A DNA stretch of 64,000 bases from Nitzschia sp. DOCU1 (taxonomy: Eukaryota > Bacillariophyta > Bacillariophyceae > Bacillariales > Bacillariaceae). The DNA is taken from positions 434,001 to 498,000 of the forward strand of contig OX595992.1 of the NCBI GenBank assembly GCA_951394045.1, in the 5' to 3' direction. The notes below the pieces were generated by a model that was not told the origin of the DNA, did not search any database, and was given only the letters and a program-made list of their open reading frames with translations. This document shows, piece by piece, positions 10,793 to 21,379 of this stretch (the first letter of the stretch is position 1; every line of letters begins with the position of its first letter). A program made the translations under genes and the position numbers.

Positions 10793-11653
10793 TCACGTTC
10801 CAATATTTTGATCAGCTCGTTCCACAGCTCCTTGTAGTGCTTTGTCGATTGTGCGACCATATTCTTCTGCATGGTCGTAGTCAATCTGGCAGTGCCCCGA
10901 ATCGTCGTAGCGCCTGACCGTGACATCAAAGAATCCTGGTCGAGCAGTCCGCTGTTCGTGAATGAGTTGATCGATTCTGGAAGCATCGGAAACCTTGTCG
11001 TTGGTAGAGTAAAAATAGAGGAGATGCCGACACGGTGGATTTGTCATTTTGTTCCAAAAGGCCCGCGAGCGTGATATGCTACAAGTGAACAGGCACCACG
11101 CGCTGAGACTCAAGGACGCCGCCACGAGATATATTTTTCTAGACATGCTGTTCCATCCAGGAAAAGGAAAGGCATCACACCAAAAGGGTCCAAGATTCCA
11201 AGGCATGTGCAAATAGCACGGACAGGAATCGTATGCCACATACTGCAAATTCGGGAGAACGCCATCACCATTATCCAAAGCAGCTGACGAGGAGTCTCTC
11301 AACAATTCTTCCCACAGAAAGGCCCCTCCATTGGACCACATGTGAACGACAACTGGAATCGGCCTTTTTGGAGAACTCTCCCCGTTTCTTTCCCTCGATA
11401 CTTCCACTTGCCGAAGAAGTGATTCCGTTTCTCGTCGGATCGCCCGAGCTACTGGCTTGAGTCGCCCGTGCTGTGCCCGAAGAAAATCCAGTGGCGGGCT
11501 TCGAGCTGCAACAACGGCACATTGTCTGTCAAGGTACAAATCAGAGAGCCGCCGGAGATTAGCCCGGCTTGTGCCCAGGGGTCCCAGTACTATTGCGATG
11601 GCCTTGGGGTTTTCATGAACGTAGGTGACGACGTACTTGGACGACGGCAGCAT
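10793..11653 (-). CDS. DUF829/TMEM53-like alpha/beta hydrolase
   Basis: 286 residues. TMEM53-type DUF829 proteins are alpha/beta-hydrolase-fold proteins, several of them membrane-associated, with poorly known substrates. The N-terminal strands and the LGPLG segment (about 23-27) fit the fold. HMWSNGG places the likely nucleophile Ser107 in the elbow seen in this family as H-x-x-SNGG. STNDKVSD gives the acid (Asp219) and DSGHCQ the histidine (His254). A hydrophobic stretch lies at about 175-195. The triad is complete, so this copy looks intact, unlike the fragments beside it. No intron is needed. The start at 11653 is the first ATG; no targeting peptide is seen. Confidence 0.8.
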   Translation of the reverse strand: MLPSSKYVVTYVHENPKAIAIVLGPLGTSRANLRRLSDLYLDRQCAVVAARSPPLDFLRAQHGRLKPVARAIRRETESLLRQVEVSRERNGESSPKRPIPVVVHMWSNGGAFLWEELLRDSSSAALDNGDGVLPNLQYVAYDSCPCYLHMPWNLGPFWCDAFPFPGWNSMSRKIYLVAASLSLSAWCLFTCSISRSRAFWNKMTNPPCRHLLYFYSTNDKVSDASRIDQLIHEQRTARPGFFDVTVRRYDDSGHCQIDYDHAEEYGRTIDKALQGAVERADQNIGT

Positions 11654-12148
11654 TGCATGCCAATTCTACGGCTGTCCAGTCTTAAATCGTGGTGGTTGGA
11701 GCTTGCTCGGTTAGTTTCGTGATTCTTGGATATTGCTCCAATGCGTTCCAGAGGGGAGAGCGTGATTCAAGGAGTGCAAGGGGATGCTTCGACTAGCGAC
11801 CCCTTGCCCTCCTATTAGCAAAAGAAAAATGAAAGATCCAATGTGCTGCTGCTGGGCTCGGTGGCAGGTCTCGCTCCCACCACGAACCAATCCGATGGAT
11901 CGCGGAATTCCGGGGAAATTTCGGATCCACGCGTCATGACAGCGGACAGACGAAGTTTCGTACTTTTTCTACGTAATGAACAGAATGGTCTGTCTGTCTG
12001 TAGATATGTCGGTCTTCCCCACGATCCAAGATACACGATTTGGATTTTTGTGATCGGTCGTCGTCTTGTTTCGAGCTCATTAAAAATCCAAATCCCAGAA
12101 CTGCAAAAGGCATCTCAACTCTCCACCACAACACAACAAACAAACCTC
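11654..12148. other. Divergent intergenic region
   Basis: About 500 bases between the leftward DUF829 gene and the rightward unknown gene. The reading frame of the latter stays open upstream to 11843, but that codon is GTG. The last 50 bases (caacacaacaaacaaacc) look like a 5' leader. Confidence 0.5.
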
Positions 12149-13138
12149 ATGTTAATCAACAAACGCAACAAAGATGATGAATCTCACTCGTCGGTAGCTT
12201 CTGGTCATACTTGGTCCCCAGGTAGTGGTCAGCAGCAGCATCCTCGTGAAGATAACGACGATGCCTTTTCCCAGTCTGTACTGTCGGCACCAGGCTGCCT
12301 AAATCGTGGGTGCGAGGCTGGAATCGAAGGCCTTGATTCCCATGAATACCCACCATTCGCACCTGCGTTACCAATGGCCGATAACAATGGCTTCCCTGCT
12401 CCGGCTGCTGTTCCGCTGGTTGTCGAGGTGGATGCTGAAACTAGAACCATTCGGGTTGAGATGGAGAATGCGGCGGGAGACCAGAATAACAGCGGCATTG
12501 GCGCCCAATCATCCACCAATACAAACCATGGCAATGATAACCCCATGGCGAGGCTGAGTCGGTATCAACGATGCTGGCTCATTGTTTTTGTACGGAAATG
12601 GGCCCGCTGCACGGGGGCCTACACAAGAGCCGCGGCTCGCAAGTATAGCCCCAAGGTGAAGCAAGCTGCCGGCCGTTCGGCTGTGGTCGTCAAGAAGGCA
12701 TCCGTCCGCTCAGTTTCCTTTGTACGGACCCAGTCAGTCAAGTGTAAGAACCGAGCCGTGGAGTTTAGTGAAAAGCACCAGGTGCGGGATAAGGCGCGCA
12801 CCTCTGTCAAGGAACTTGGAAATGGTGTTCAAAATGCTTCCAAGGCGACGGTCAAGGGAGTCAAGAAGGTATCTGTTGCCACTGCTAGAGGAATCAAGGA
12901 CTTGGAGGAGAAACATCATATCATGACCAAATCGAAGCGTGGACTGAAGAAGGGTGGTAGAATGATTCGCAACGCATGGAATGGTAAGCCTCTAGACGCA
13001 GGACCACGCAATAGCTCTTCCTGCCGGACCGCCGGTGGATCGGGGAGCTCGTTCGCAGCACCGACAGGGCCAATAGTTGTTGACACGCAGGTCGACGGAG
13101 GGGGCTCTCCAAAGGTCCCGCCGCCTTCGTCGGAATAG
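12149..13138 (+). CDS. Unknown protein with Lys-rich repeated amphipathic C-terminus
   Basis: 329 residues from the ATG at 12149, chosen because a leader-like A/C-rich stretch precedes it and the longer frame starts at a non-ATG codon. Residues 1-130 are low-complexity and polar. Around 135-150 is a short aromatic and hydrophobic segment (CWLIVFVRKW). Residues about 155-290 are basic and helical, with loosely repeated 11-residue-like units rich in Lys, Val, Ala and Thr (for example KATVKGVKKVS, VATARGIKDLE). This pattern resembles the lipid-binding amphipathic repeats of synuclein or perilipin proteins, but that is inference. No known domain. The tail is Ser/Gly/Pro-rich. Confidence 0.65.
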   Translation: MLINKRNKDDESHSSVASGHTWSPGSGQQQHPREDNDDAFSQSVLSAPGCLNRGCEAGIEGLDSHEYPPFAPALPMADNNGFPAPAAVPLVVEVDAETRTIRVEMENAAGDQNNSGIGAQSSTNTNHGNDNPMARLSRYQRCWLIVFVRKWARCTGAYTRAAARKYSPKVKQAAGRSAVVVKKASVRSVSFVRTQSVKCKNRAVEFSEKHQVRDKARTSVKELGNGVQNASKATVKGVKKVSVATARGIKDLEEKHHIMTKSKRGLKKGGRMIRNAWNGKPLDAGPRNSSSCRTAGGSGSSFAAPTGPIVVDTQVDGGGSPKVPPPSSE

Positions 13139-14028
13139 TGATACGAAACTATACGAAGGGAGTTACGCGAACAAAGCAAAACAAGGATAGGAACAAGGCA
13201 GTGAAGTGGTTTCATTTTCCACTATAATAATAATATGATTTCAACCAGACAGAATAGTCGGCATTGTGCTAGGGTCTTTCTGGGGATATACACCTTGTTC
13301 GGCACTTTCTATATTGTTATGGGGATTCTGTTCCTGGTTCTCTCTTCGAAGTAAGTAGACACACACGTTTCTTGCCCTCTATCAGAATGTCAGATGCTTT
13401 TCGCCATCCTGTCCTCTGGTCTCTCCAAGAACCATGCAGATGAGCAGAGACCTGACGGCGAGGCCGCGGCATCCTCGTGGTCAAATGGGGTGATATGGTA
13501 AAAGCCTAGTAACAAATGCAGCTAGAATCTTCACTGACCCTCGGGTTCGGCAAGAAGGAGGTGAGGATCTGCAGCGCAGCACTGGATAGTCCCTCTATAG
13601 CTAGTAGGTAGCAATAGACGTAGTGGTGAGAACATCATCTAGCTTCCATAGTAGAGAGTTTTAGAACTGCATTCGCCGTTGATCTGGACGAATATCCGGG
13701 TCCTCGAATTTAGTCAACGCACCCCCTCATCTGTCACGATGATGTCACCTATCCAGGAAGCGGAATGATGTCATCATCCAATGAAAGACAAATGGGGCTC
13801 CCTTCTTTCATTCTTTGACGTCTTTCTCTTCTTCAACAAACGGCGGCCTGCCCGCCGCGATGCGAAGAAAATCGAGTCTCCAACCACACGCACGAGACAC
13901 CAAAAAGACGCCCGAGTTTGCCACCACCCTCGTTTGCCGGCAGAAAGGCATACAAAGGAGTGGGTCTCATGTCTATCTCAAAAGCAGCGCTTCAATCCTT
14001 TCCCAAATAAGCTCGTTGGGATCGGAGA
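13139..14028. other. Intergenic with CRE-like sites
   Basis: About 890 bases between two plus-strand genes; no gene recognised. The distal part holds three bZIP-type motifs, listed separately. Confidence 0.5.
13740..13822 (+). promoter_or_regulatory. Cluster of CRE/bZIP-like motifs
   Basis: TGATGTCA occurs at 13740-13747 and again at 13766-13773, and TGACGTC at 13816-13822, all within about 290 bases upstream of the start at 14029. Such cAMP/CO2-responsive-type elements bind bZIP factors in diatoms and other eukaryotes. Function here is inferred from sequence only. Confidence 0.35.
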
Positions 14029-15198
14029 ATGGAAACAGGCCCCAAGAGAGACTCAAAACCACAGGAACAAAACGAAATGTTGACAAGGCTTTGGAAGAAA
14101 GTCAAAGGGTCTCACCCTGTAGATGTGGCTTCTCGTAGGCAAAGGAGGGGCAAGTGTGTCAAAGATACGAGCGGCCAATCACAACCTGAAGAAGAGCAGC
14201 AGAACGTTGATGGCTCGTCAGGGTCGGACTCGGACTCCTCTAGTGAAGGATACTATTCTCTTGACGAGATGATCACTGTGCCAACTCGACGTCAAAACGG
14301 CGAGGCAGTTGCCCCTCCTGATGCTCCGCGCGTCGACCTAAAGTTCTTGGCCAGAACTCATTTCCCTGAATTCGACCTGGAGAGTATTCCCGACGGCGAA
14401 ACAACAGAAAGCAGTGATGACGAATCAATCACCCAAAAGAAAGCAGAGCTATATCGCACCAAGGAGGATCAAGATGTGGCGGTCTTCATGGAGTTGGTCA
14501 AACGGATGAACATTAAAAGTCTTTTGCACCTGCTTCAAGGTCATGTACGGACTCAAAATCTCCCGCCGGGTTATGTCAGAGAGTACACGCAGGCACTCTC
14601 GACGAAGAAGGATGACAAGGAAAGTACGTCTGAGGACGCAGAGAATGCTATTCAGAAAAAGCCGTTGGAAAAGAAGAAACACTTCCGGTGGGCGGAGGTG
14701 AGAGACGAGAAAGTACGTGCCGTGGTGCACGAAATTGAGAGTATCAAGGAGTACAAATTTCTTTGGTGGACCCCCGAAGAGATGCACGCGATACGCACGG
14801 AGCTGATAGACATTGTTCAGTTCTTCAAGAAGCGACGCCCGAACTACATCTTGTCAGTTGAAGTCGTAGCCAAGCAAACTGAGCCCCAATCGGTCATTGA
14901 AGAGAACATGAAGAAGTTGACAGAGGACTCTTTCCCCCGTGGCTTAGAGACGCATATTGTGAAGTTGCTGAGCGATCACCGACGAAACACAATCCAGGCT
15001 GTCCTAGAAGAACAGAAGGAATGTCGCGAGTGCAACGACAATGCGGAAACGACAATGCATTGCCTCCACGAACAGTCTTTAGCTTACAGCCGCATGTCCG
15101 CTAAGTTTGCTGCGTGCATGGCAAAATGCGACGAAATTGACGCTCTGAAGGCAAACATGTCTCGGTGGTATGGAAGCGCTCAAGCAGCAAACGTTTAG
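14029..15198 (+). CDS. Diatom-type unknown protein
   Basis: 389 residues. An acidic, serine-rich N-terminal third (SGSDSDSSSE near 65) is followed by a basic stretch and then a conserved-looking core at about 220-275 (FRWAEVRDEKV ... LWWTPEEMHAIRTE). The core resembles a module I associate with many diatom proteins of unknown function, in which a short charged strand precedes a W/Y-T-P-E-E helix. The C-terminal 100 residues are helical and contain several cysteines (ECREC, CMAKC). No catalytic motif is seen. A second Met at residue 17 is a possible alternative start. Single exon. The upstream region carries CRE-like motifs. Confidence 0.7.
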   Translation: METGPKRDSKPQEQNEMLTRLWKKVKGSHPVDVASRRQRRGKCVKDTSGQSQPEEEQQNVDGSSGSDSDSSSEGYYSLDEMITVPTRRQNGEAVAPPDAPRVDLKFLARTHFPEFDLESIPDGETTESSDDESITQKKAELYRTKEDQDVAVFMELVKRMNIKSLLHLLQGHVRTQNLPPGYVREYTQALSTKKDDKESTSEDAENAIQKKPLEKKKHFRWAEVRDEKVRAVVHEIESIKEYKFLWWTPEEMHAIRTELIDIVQFFKKRRPNYILSVEVVAKQTEPQSVIEENMKKLTEDSFPRGLETHIVKLLSDHRRNTIQAVLEEQKECRECNDNAETTMHCLHEQSLAYSRMSAKFAACMAKCDEIDALKANMSRWYGSAQAANV

Positions 15199-15522
15199 CT
15201 ATGTCGAAAGTTGTATCACTCCACTGCCACTATCATCATTATCGCGCTACTCCAGAACAGGAACTAAAACAGAATTCACTCTTATTTCTAGCTTTCACTA
15301 TTCATAGACTGCTGGTACAGATAATATGTTACGGTACTGCTACAAGAAGTCGTTCGGGGCGTTGAAAGTAACACGGCCCCAGCAGGTAGCAACAGCAATC
15401 TAGGGGTAACCGCTGCGCTACGCGTGACGTCGTAGGCTGGACCACTCTTGGGCAATCTTTTGTGGGGAGCTCCGATAGCGTCGGTGAATACACCCATGCT
15501 TTGTCCCCGTTCGCAAGGGCTT
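15199..15522. other. Convergent intergenic region
   Basis: About 320 bases between the 3' ends of the rightward unknown gene and the leftward triple-kinase gene. Nothing further seen. Confidence 0.5.
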
Positions 15523-18500
15523 TCAGTCCCAACTCTGTAGAAAACAAAGTACAAGTTAGCGAACGGACAGCAACACTAGTCACCAATAAGGAACCGCTGA
15601 CTTACTCGTCCTTGTTGTGGTGGTTCCACCACTTTCTTCTTCTTGACAACTTTTTTCTTTCCGCTCGACTTCTTCTTCTTTCTCGGCTCGTCATCGGGTG
15701 CCGAAAGAATCCAATCACTTTCTAAGGCCTCGGCAGCAGTGATGCGTCTGGTGACATCGACCGTCAACATTCTTGAAATGAGCAGTTTAGCCTCGTCGGA
15801 AACTTCTGCCCAATACTTGCGATGGAACTGAAATTCTCCGTAGCGGATCTTTTCCAGACACTCCTCCCCTTCCCCACGGAACGGTCTATAGCCTCCCAAG
15901 ACGATATAAATGATAACACCCAAACTCCAGACATCGCATTCGACATCGTAATTTGGATTGTGCTCAATGATCTCTGGAGCGACAAAACCTTCCGTTCCAC
16001 AAACAGTCGTCAAAGAGTTGGGCTGGAGTACCTTTTTGGCGTAGCCAAAGTCCGTAATCTTCACGTCGGTGTCGCTTCCGTCTACCAAAAGCATGTTTTC
16101 GGGTTTCAAGTCGCGAATAGCTATTCGCTTTTCGTGACAATAGGCAAGTCCGGCAATCAGACGTTTTGCTACAATCACACCTTCATCTTCATCGTAGAAC
16201 TCTTTCTCGATGATCTTGTCGATCAAATACCCACCCATGAGTCGTTCCATGACCATGTAGGTGAAATCGGGTTCGTCAAAAACTTCCTTCAGTCGAACAA
16301 TGTAGGGACATTCAATCAACATCTTGAGACAAGAAATCTCGTTCTGCAGGGCCACCGCATCCTCTTCCCATAAGTCCACACGGGGAATACGCTTGACCGC
16401 AAACACTTGTTGAGATTCCCGCTCCTTTCCCTCATGGATAACCGAGAAAGTTCCGATGCCAATTTGCTTGCCCCAATCGTAGCAGTCTTCGAAGTCGTCT
16501 TCTGCTGGATTGTCGACCCCCAGTGCGTTTTCGTCTGTGTTCCTTTTTTCACCACCCATTCCAGCCAACGATAAGAACTTGTTGGTTTTGATAAGGGCTT
16601 GCAACGCTTTCTTTGCCCCCGCATTTTCTGTGCGATCCGGCATGCTTTTCTCCATCATTTGGGGGCGATTACCCGTTAGGTCCTTGGCCGCCAGAGCCTC
16701 GGCATCCAATCCCATCCACTCACAACGAAGAGCGTCTTCGGCGGTCAACCGAATTTGGGGATCGACTTGAAGCATGTTGGCAATCATATCCTTGGCCGAT
16801 TCCGAAATATCCGCCCAATATTTATCGTGGAATTCGTAGTCTCCCCGAATAATGAATTGCGCCAATTCATCGGGCGGGCCTTCAAACGGAGCGTATCCGC
16901 CTAACAGAATATACGTCACCACACCCACAGACCACATGTCGCAACGCTCATCGTATCCTTCTACCTGGAAATCTAAAATCTCTGGAGCGACATATTGAGC
17001 TGTACCACACAAAGTGCTCAGTGAGTTCTCCCCGGTGACACGCTTGGCGAAACCAAAGTCGGCCAACTTAATGCTGGTGTCATCGTTTTCATCCTGCAAT
17101 GGGCAAAAAAAGGTGATGAGCAAGCAACACCACAATTGATCCTAGTACCCAGCAACTATGACATACCACAAGCAGGAGATTTTCAGGCTTGATATCTCGA
17201 TGGGCCACTTTCTTTTCGTGGCAGTATAAGACGGCTTCGAACAAAATCTTGCAAACCCCGCGGGCCTCACGTTCCGTATATACCTCCTTATCGACAATAC
17301 GAGAAAGCAAGTCCCCTCCTTTCATTTCTTCCATGACCATGAAGCAGTGATCATCTTCCTCAAAGACGTCAAAGAGACGGACAATGTGTGGGCCTCCGCG
17401 CAACATTTTCAGTGCCGCAATCTCATCTTTGAGTGTCGACTCGCCACCACTTTCCATCTTGGAAAGAATGACTTCTTTGACGGCATAGGTCTTGTTGGTA
17501 CGCCGGTGAACACAACGATAGACAAAGGCGTAACCTCCTTCTCCGAGTTCATCGCCAATTTCGTAGAATTCTTCAAAGGGTTTTCCTGTTACACTGTCTT
17601 CCACAAAGCGCTCTTCTTGCTTGCGAGCCTTCTTTGCAATTTTATTTTCGGTCTTGTCGTCCTTGCGTTTTTCAAGATACTCAGTAAATCCATCATTCAA
17701 CATCTTGACTCGATTAGCTGTGATCAACTATAGTAATCGGAAGAGGGCGAGGGGATATGAGAAAATTCGGGCTGTGAGGCTGCAGACACAAAACTGTAAA
17801 ACACCCCAATCAAAACCTGTTCGTACCGTTCCAATCGCAGCTCTCAATTTACGTTTTCCTTCGATCAAATTCTTTAGCTTCTTGACGTTCAGCTGCCGTT
17901 CTTCCAGGGCATCATCTCCTTTCACGATCCAGTCGGACTCCAGCGCCTTCGATGCCGTGATTCGCTTCTTGGGGTTAACCGTCAACATGCGAGACACCAG
18001 CTCCTTGGCACCAGTACTAACGCTATTCCAGAACTCGGGGCGAAACTCAAATTGTCCATCGCGAGTCTGATCAAAGATAACGTCGTCGTCGTCATCATCA
18101 AATGGCAAGTAGCCACCTAACAACAAGAACAGGAGACATCCGACAGACCATACATCACATTTGACATCATAGGCCGGGAATCGTTCGAGCATTTCAGGTG
18201 CCAAATAACCCGGTGTTCCACACAAGGTCCGGCAGCTGTTTCGCTTCTTGACATATTTCGCAAAGGAAAAGTCTGCAAGTTTAATGGAATTCAAATCCTT
18301 ATGCTCCGACAGCAAAAGATTCTCTGGTTTGATATCCCGATGCGCCACTCGTTTGTCGTGCATATACGCCAGGGCACTCAAGACACAACGTGTGGAGTTA
18401 CGGGCTTCTTTTTCCGTAAAGGTTTTCTTCTCAATAATAAACTCCAAGAGTTCCCCACCCTCCATAAGTTCCATTACCAAGTAACAAAAGGCGCGCTCTT

Positions 18501-19075
18501 CATAGACTTCGTAAAGCTGCACAATATTGGGACCCTCCCGAGCAATCTTAAGATTGGCGATTTCATCTTTGAGAGCATCGCGTTCTCCCCAAATCATGGT
18601 GGATCGATCGATTTGTTTGACCGCATACTCAGCGCCGGTCGGTCGATGCGTCCCGATAAAGACTACGGCAAAGGCTCCGAGACCGAGCTGCGGGAGAGAA
18701 GATATTGAGAAGAGAAGAGTGAGTTAAAATCTTACGCCACAAAAACGTTGAACTGCCGACATTTCTATCGGATTTCCTTTCTGCCAGGGTCAACGAATCT
18801 TCGACTCATTAAGTCGATATCAGGAGACCTAATAATAAACTCACCTTGCGACCTCGCTTGTAGACATCATCAAAACTAACTGACACTACCGATTTCACAT
18901 CCTGGTCCATGGACGGAGCGACGGAAAAATCGTCATCATCCAGGTAGGCATTTCGCATGGACTTGCGGGTAGATTTACGCGGGACAAATGCGGTGGGCCC
19001 CACACTTCCACTTCCATCATCCGAAACCTTTTTGGTCTTCTTTTTCTTCTTTCCGGCAGAATAGGTGCGTTCCAT
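15523..19075 (-). CDS. Triple protein kinase: three CAMK-like kinase domains in one polypeptide
   Basis: Spliced model, about 1050 residues: exons 19075-18845, 18687-17827, 17727-17167, 17093-15606 and 15534-15523, joined by GT/AG introns, all in phase 0. A Lys/Ser-rich N-terminus precedes three serine/threonine kinase domains. Domain 1 (about 78-330): glycine loop LGLGAFAVV, Lys101, HRD 193-195, but DFS instead of DFG at 216-218. Domain 2 (about 419-690): Lys448, HRD 540-542, DFG 563-565, all intact. Domain 3 (about 755-1020): Lys785, IRD instead of HRD at 877-879, DFG 899-901. Each has an APE motif and a CDVWSLG-like segment, and the style is Ca/calmodulin-kinase-like. The tail is Lys-rich. 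The tiny last exon is optional: without splicing the frame ends at 15576. An upstream in-frame ATG exists at 19120. Substrates unknown. Confidence 0.85.
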
Positions 19076-19999
19076 GATAGCAAATAGACGTGAACCAAAT
19101 CGAAGCAATGAAGACCCCAAACTACAAGAGTAGATTCTTCGTCTTCTTCCGCGCTTGATGGGGGAGACTTCAGATGGTGCCGACCGATACCGGTAGCGGG
19201 AGATCCTCTGGGAATGAGTTGCAACGGCAGAAACGCTTCAACTCTTGTGGGACGCCTCTCAATCCTCTCTCCAAGAGATGATAGAGCGGGTCTGAATGGC
19301 TCTTTCGTCCAACTACTTCGGTATCCGGAGGAATGGAGACTGCCGAATGTGACCGCTGATGAGGATACTGGCATGATGTTCCCTCGCGACGAGCTCGTAC
19401 GAAGCTCTTGCTGATCGGATTTCGCGTTTTGTCTCGCGTCCCCCCCCCCCTTTTCTAGACCCGGATCGCGCAGGATGACCACGATGACCCCTTTGCGCGC
19501 AGGCAGGACACGGAGGAAAGAAACCACGTGGAATGAAATGGGCGAGGCCGCCCCAAATCTACCTTCGTAACGACGGCAAGACGAGGTTCGGCAAAGCAGT
19601 CGACTAGTGCGATCAAATTGAGTTCGTTTTCGAGCACCGCACCACCGAATTTCATAGCCGACTCATAGAACGTACGATACCAGGTATCATGAAAATAGAC
19701 TCAAAATACTCCACACAAAATTCTCGAGTTAATGAATTAACGCGGTACTGCGGCGTCCTTATTGAAGAAGACGAATAAGGAAACACTAATTTTAAATATG
19801 CCTCAGTCGATTACCCAGTTATTAGCGCAGATGTTAGCGCAAAACGTTCCTTGGGCCTCTGAAAAACCAAATGGCCCCGGAGAAAAAGGTGCAAATCGAA
19901 ACCAAGTTGTCGAGACCAGCTCATCTTTTTGTTCAAAGAAAAACAACTCGTACCCCCTGCTAGCTCACAAAATCCAGAAAAACCAACTCAAAACACGAC
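19076..19999. other. Intergenic, no gene recognised
   Basis: About 920 bases upstream of the triple kinase. It holds an ACCGGTAG motif at 19189-19196, about 115 bases before the kinase ATG, and a run of 11 C residues around 19440-19450. The minus-strand frame 18895-19527 mostly overlaps the kinase exon in another frame and is not called. Confidence 0.5.
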
Positions 20000-20380
20000 A
20001 TGACATTCCTTATCAGATCGTTTTTTGGAACGGCAGACCACCAAGACTGGCGCCGACGCCCAAGTTCCACCAGCAGCGCGGAAAGTGGTGGTGCTACTAC
20101 TAGCAACCGATCTCCCATTCGTCTGATGCGTGGACTGCGAGCAAATCGTCGTTTGAACCAACAAGATGATTTCGATGACGTGATGAATATGATGAACGAA
20201 CTCGAAGACCAAGACTTTGACGAGTATTGGCAAGTCTCAGGTATTAGTACTACAAGACCTTCTACAGCCGCTTCACGAAGCAACGGTGGGTTCTTGGCTC
20301 GTGGTGGTGCCCCCCGACGGCAACAAGGGATGCAACGAGTTTCGGGAGGAGGACGACGAGCACTCATGGGAAAGAGATGA
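20000..20380 (+). CDS. Small hypothetical protein, Arg/Ser-rich
   Basis: 126 residues, no family recognised. Basic N-terminal 55 residues, then an acidic central patch with repeated Met/Asp (about 56-75) and a Gly/Arg-rich C-terminus. Such alternating charge is common in disordered nuclear or RNA-binding proteins. The codon pattern is plausible but support is only the open frame; it lies in repeat-rich intergenic DNA and could be spurious. Confidence 0.4.
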   Translation: MTFLIRSFFGTADHQDWRRRPSSTSSAESGGATTSNRSPIRLMRGLRANRRLNQQDDFDDVMNMMNELEDQDFDEYWQVSGISTTRPSTAASRSNGGFLARGGAPRRQQGMQRVSGGGRRALMGKR

Positions 20381-21379
20381 TGATCGAAGAATAAGACAAG
20401 ACTACCACCACCTTTCTCTACCAAGTTCAAAGCATTTCAACTGCTAGGGCGCGTGTAAGAGGCATAAAGACAGAAGCCATGTCTGTAAACCCAGCGTCCT
20501 CCTTCGGTGCTTCTTGGATGATGATGCATGGCCCCTTAGAGCGGCGCAACTCGCCGTAGTACATCTTTTCAAGATTCTAAGAGGTTCTGTGTTGCCAGCT
20601 CAACAGGGGGTCATGATTACCACATTGGTGACTCCCAGTAAAAGAGAGCACCTCCTGAGGATGATGATATTCATGAAGATTCATTGATCGATTATTAATG
20701 CTACTACTAGTATGATGGAGTCGGCGGGTTAGCGGCTCTGTGCTGCCAGCTCAACAGGGGGTCGTGCTGATAACCACATTGGTGGTAACTCCAAGTAAAA
20801 GAGAGCACCTAGGATGATATTCATGAAGATTCATTGATCGATTATTAATGATAGTATCGATTATTAATGCTATGGCAGTCGACGGGATAGCGAGAAATAG
20901 TGCAGTGGGGTAACGGGATTGGCGGTAGAAATCGATCGACTACGGTATCTTTTAGCAGAGATATACTAAAGACGGTTTTCGAAAGTTAATTAAGGAGTGG
21001 CATATCACGTGCTGAAATTCACAGTTGGTGGCGCGAGCACTCGCAGTTTGGTTTCAACGTCTTGCCGGTGTCGGAGCGTGAAACGCCTCGTGCCGCACAG
21101 CCACACTTCAACACCACCGCGAGTAGATACCGACTAAAGTTTGGCTGATGTGATCTGCAGCGACTTCATTGCTCACTTCTCGGTAATAGCTGTGGCTGTG
21201 TAATTGATTGAAGTGTGGTGAGCATCGTCGTTGTCTTGTAATGGGGGATCATAGCTCTTAGCCAAGTTGCGTTATAATGGTCACGTTATGAGCATCGGTG
21301 GCACCACGAAATCTGCCCCGACGGAGTCACTGTATTCGACTTGACGACAAAAGCATTGTAGGCGAATGGCGGGAACACC
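20381..21379. other. Intergenic with direct repeat
   Basis: About 1 kb without a recognised gene. It includes the direct repeat at 20581-20850. The last 100 bases before 21380 are a likely leader of the hydroxylase gene. Confidence 0.5.
20581..20850. repeat. Direct repeat, two units of about 119 bases
   Basis: Units 20581-20700 and 20731-20850, offset by about 150 bases. Shared blocks are tgccagctcaacaggggg, accacattggtg, aagtaaaagagagcacct, and an identical 30-base end finishing in cgattattaatg. Small indels separate the copies. Neither carries a reading frame. Confidence 0.85.

Noticed and set aside
18895..19527. 210-codon minus-strand frame at the 5' end of the triple kinase
   Set aside because: It covers the first kinase exon in a different frame; the alternative frame joins in phase to the glycine loop of kinase domain 1.
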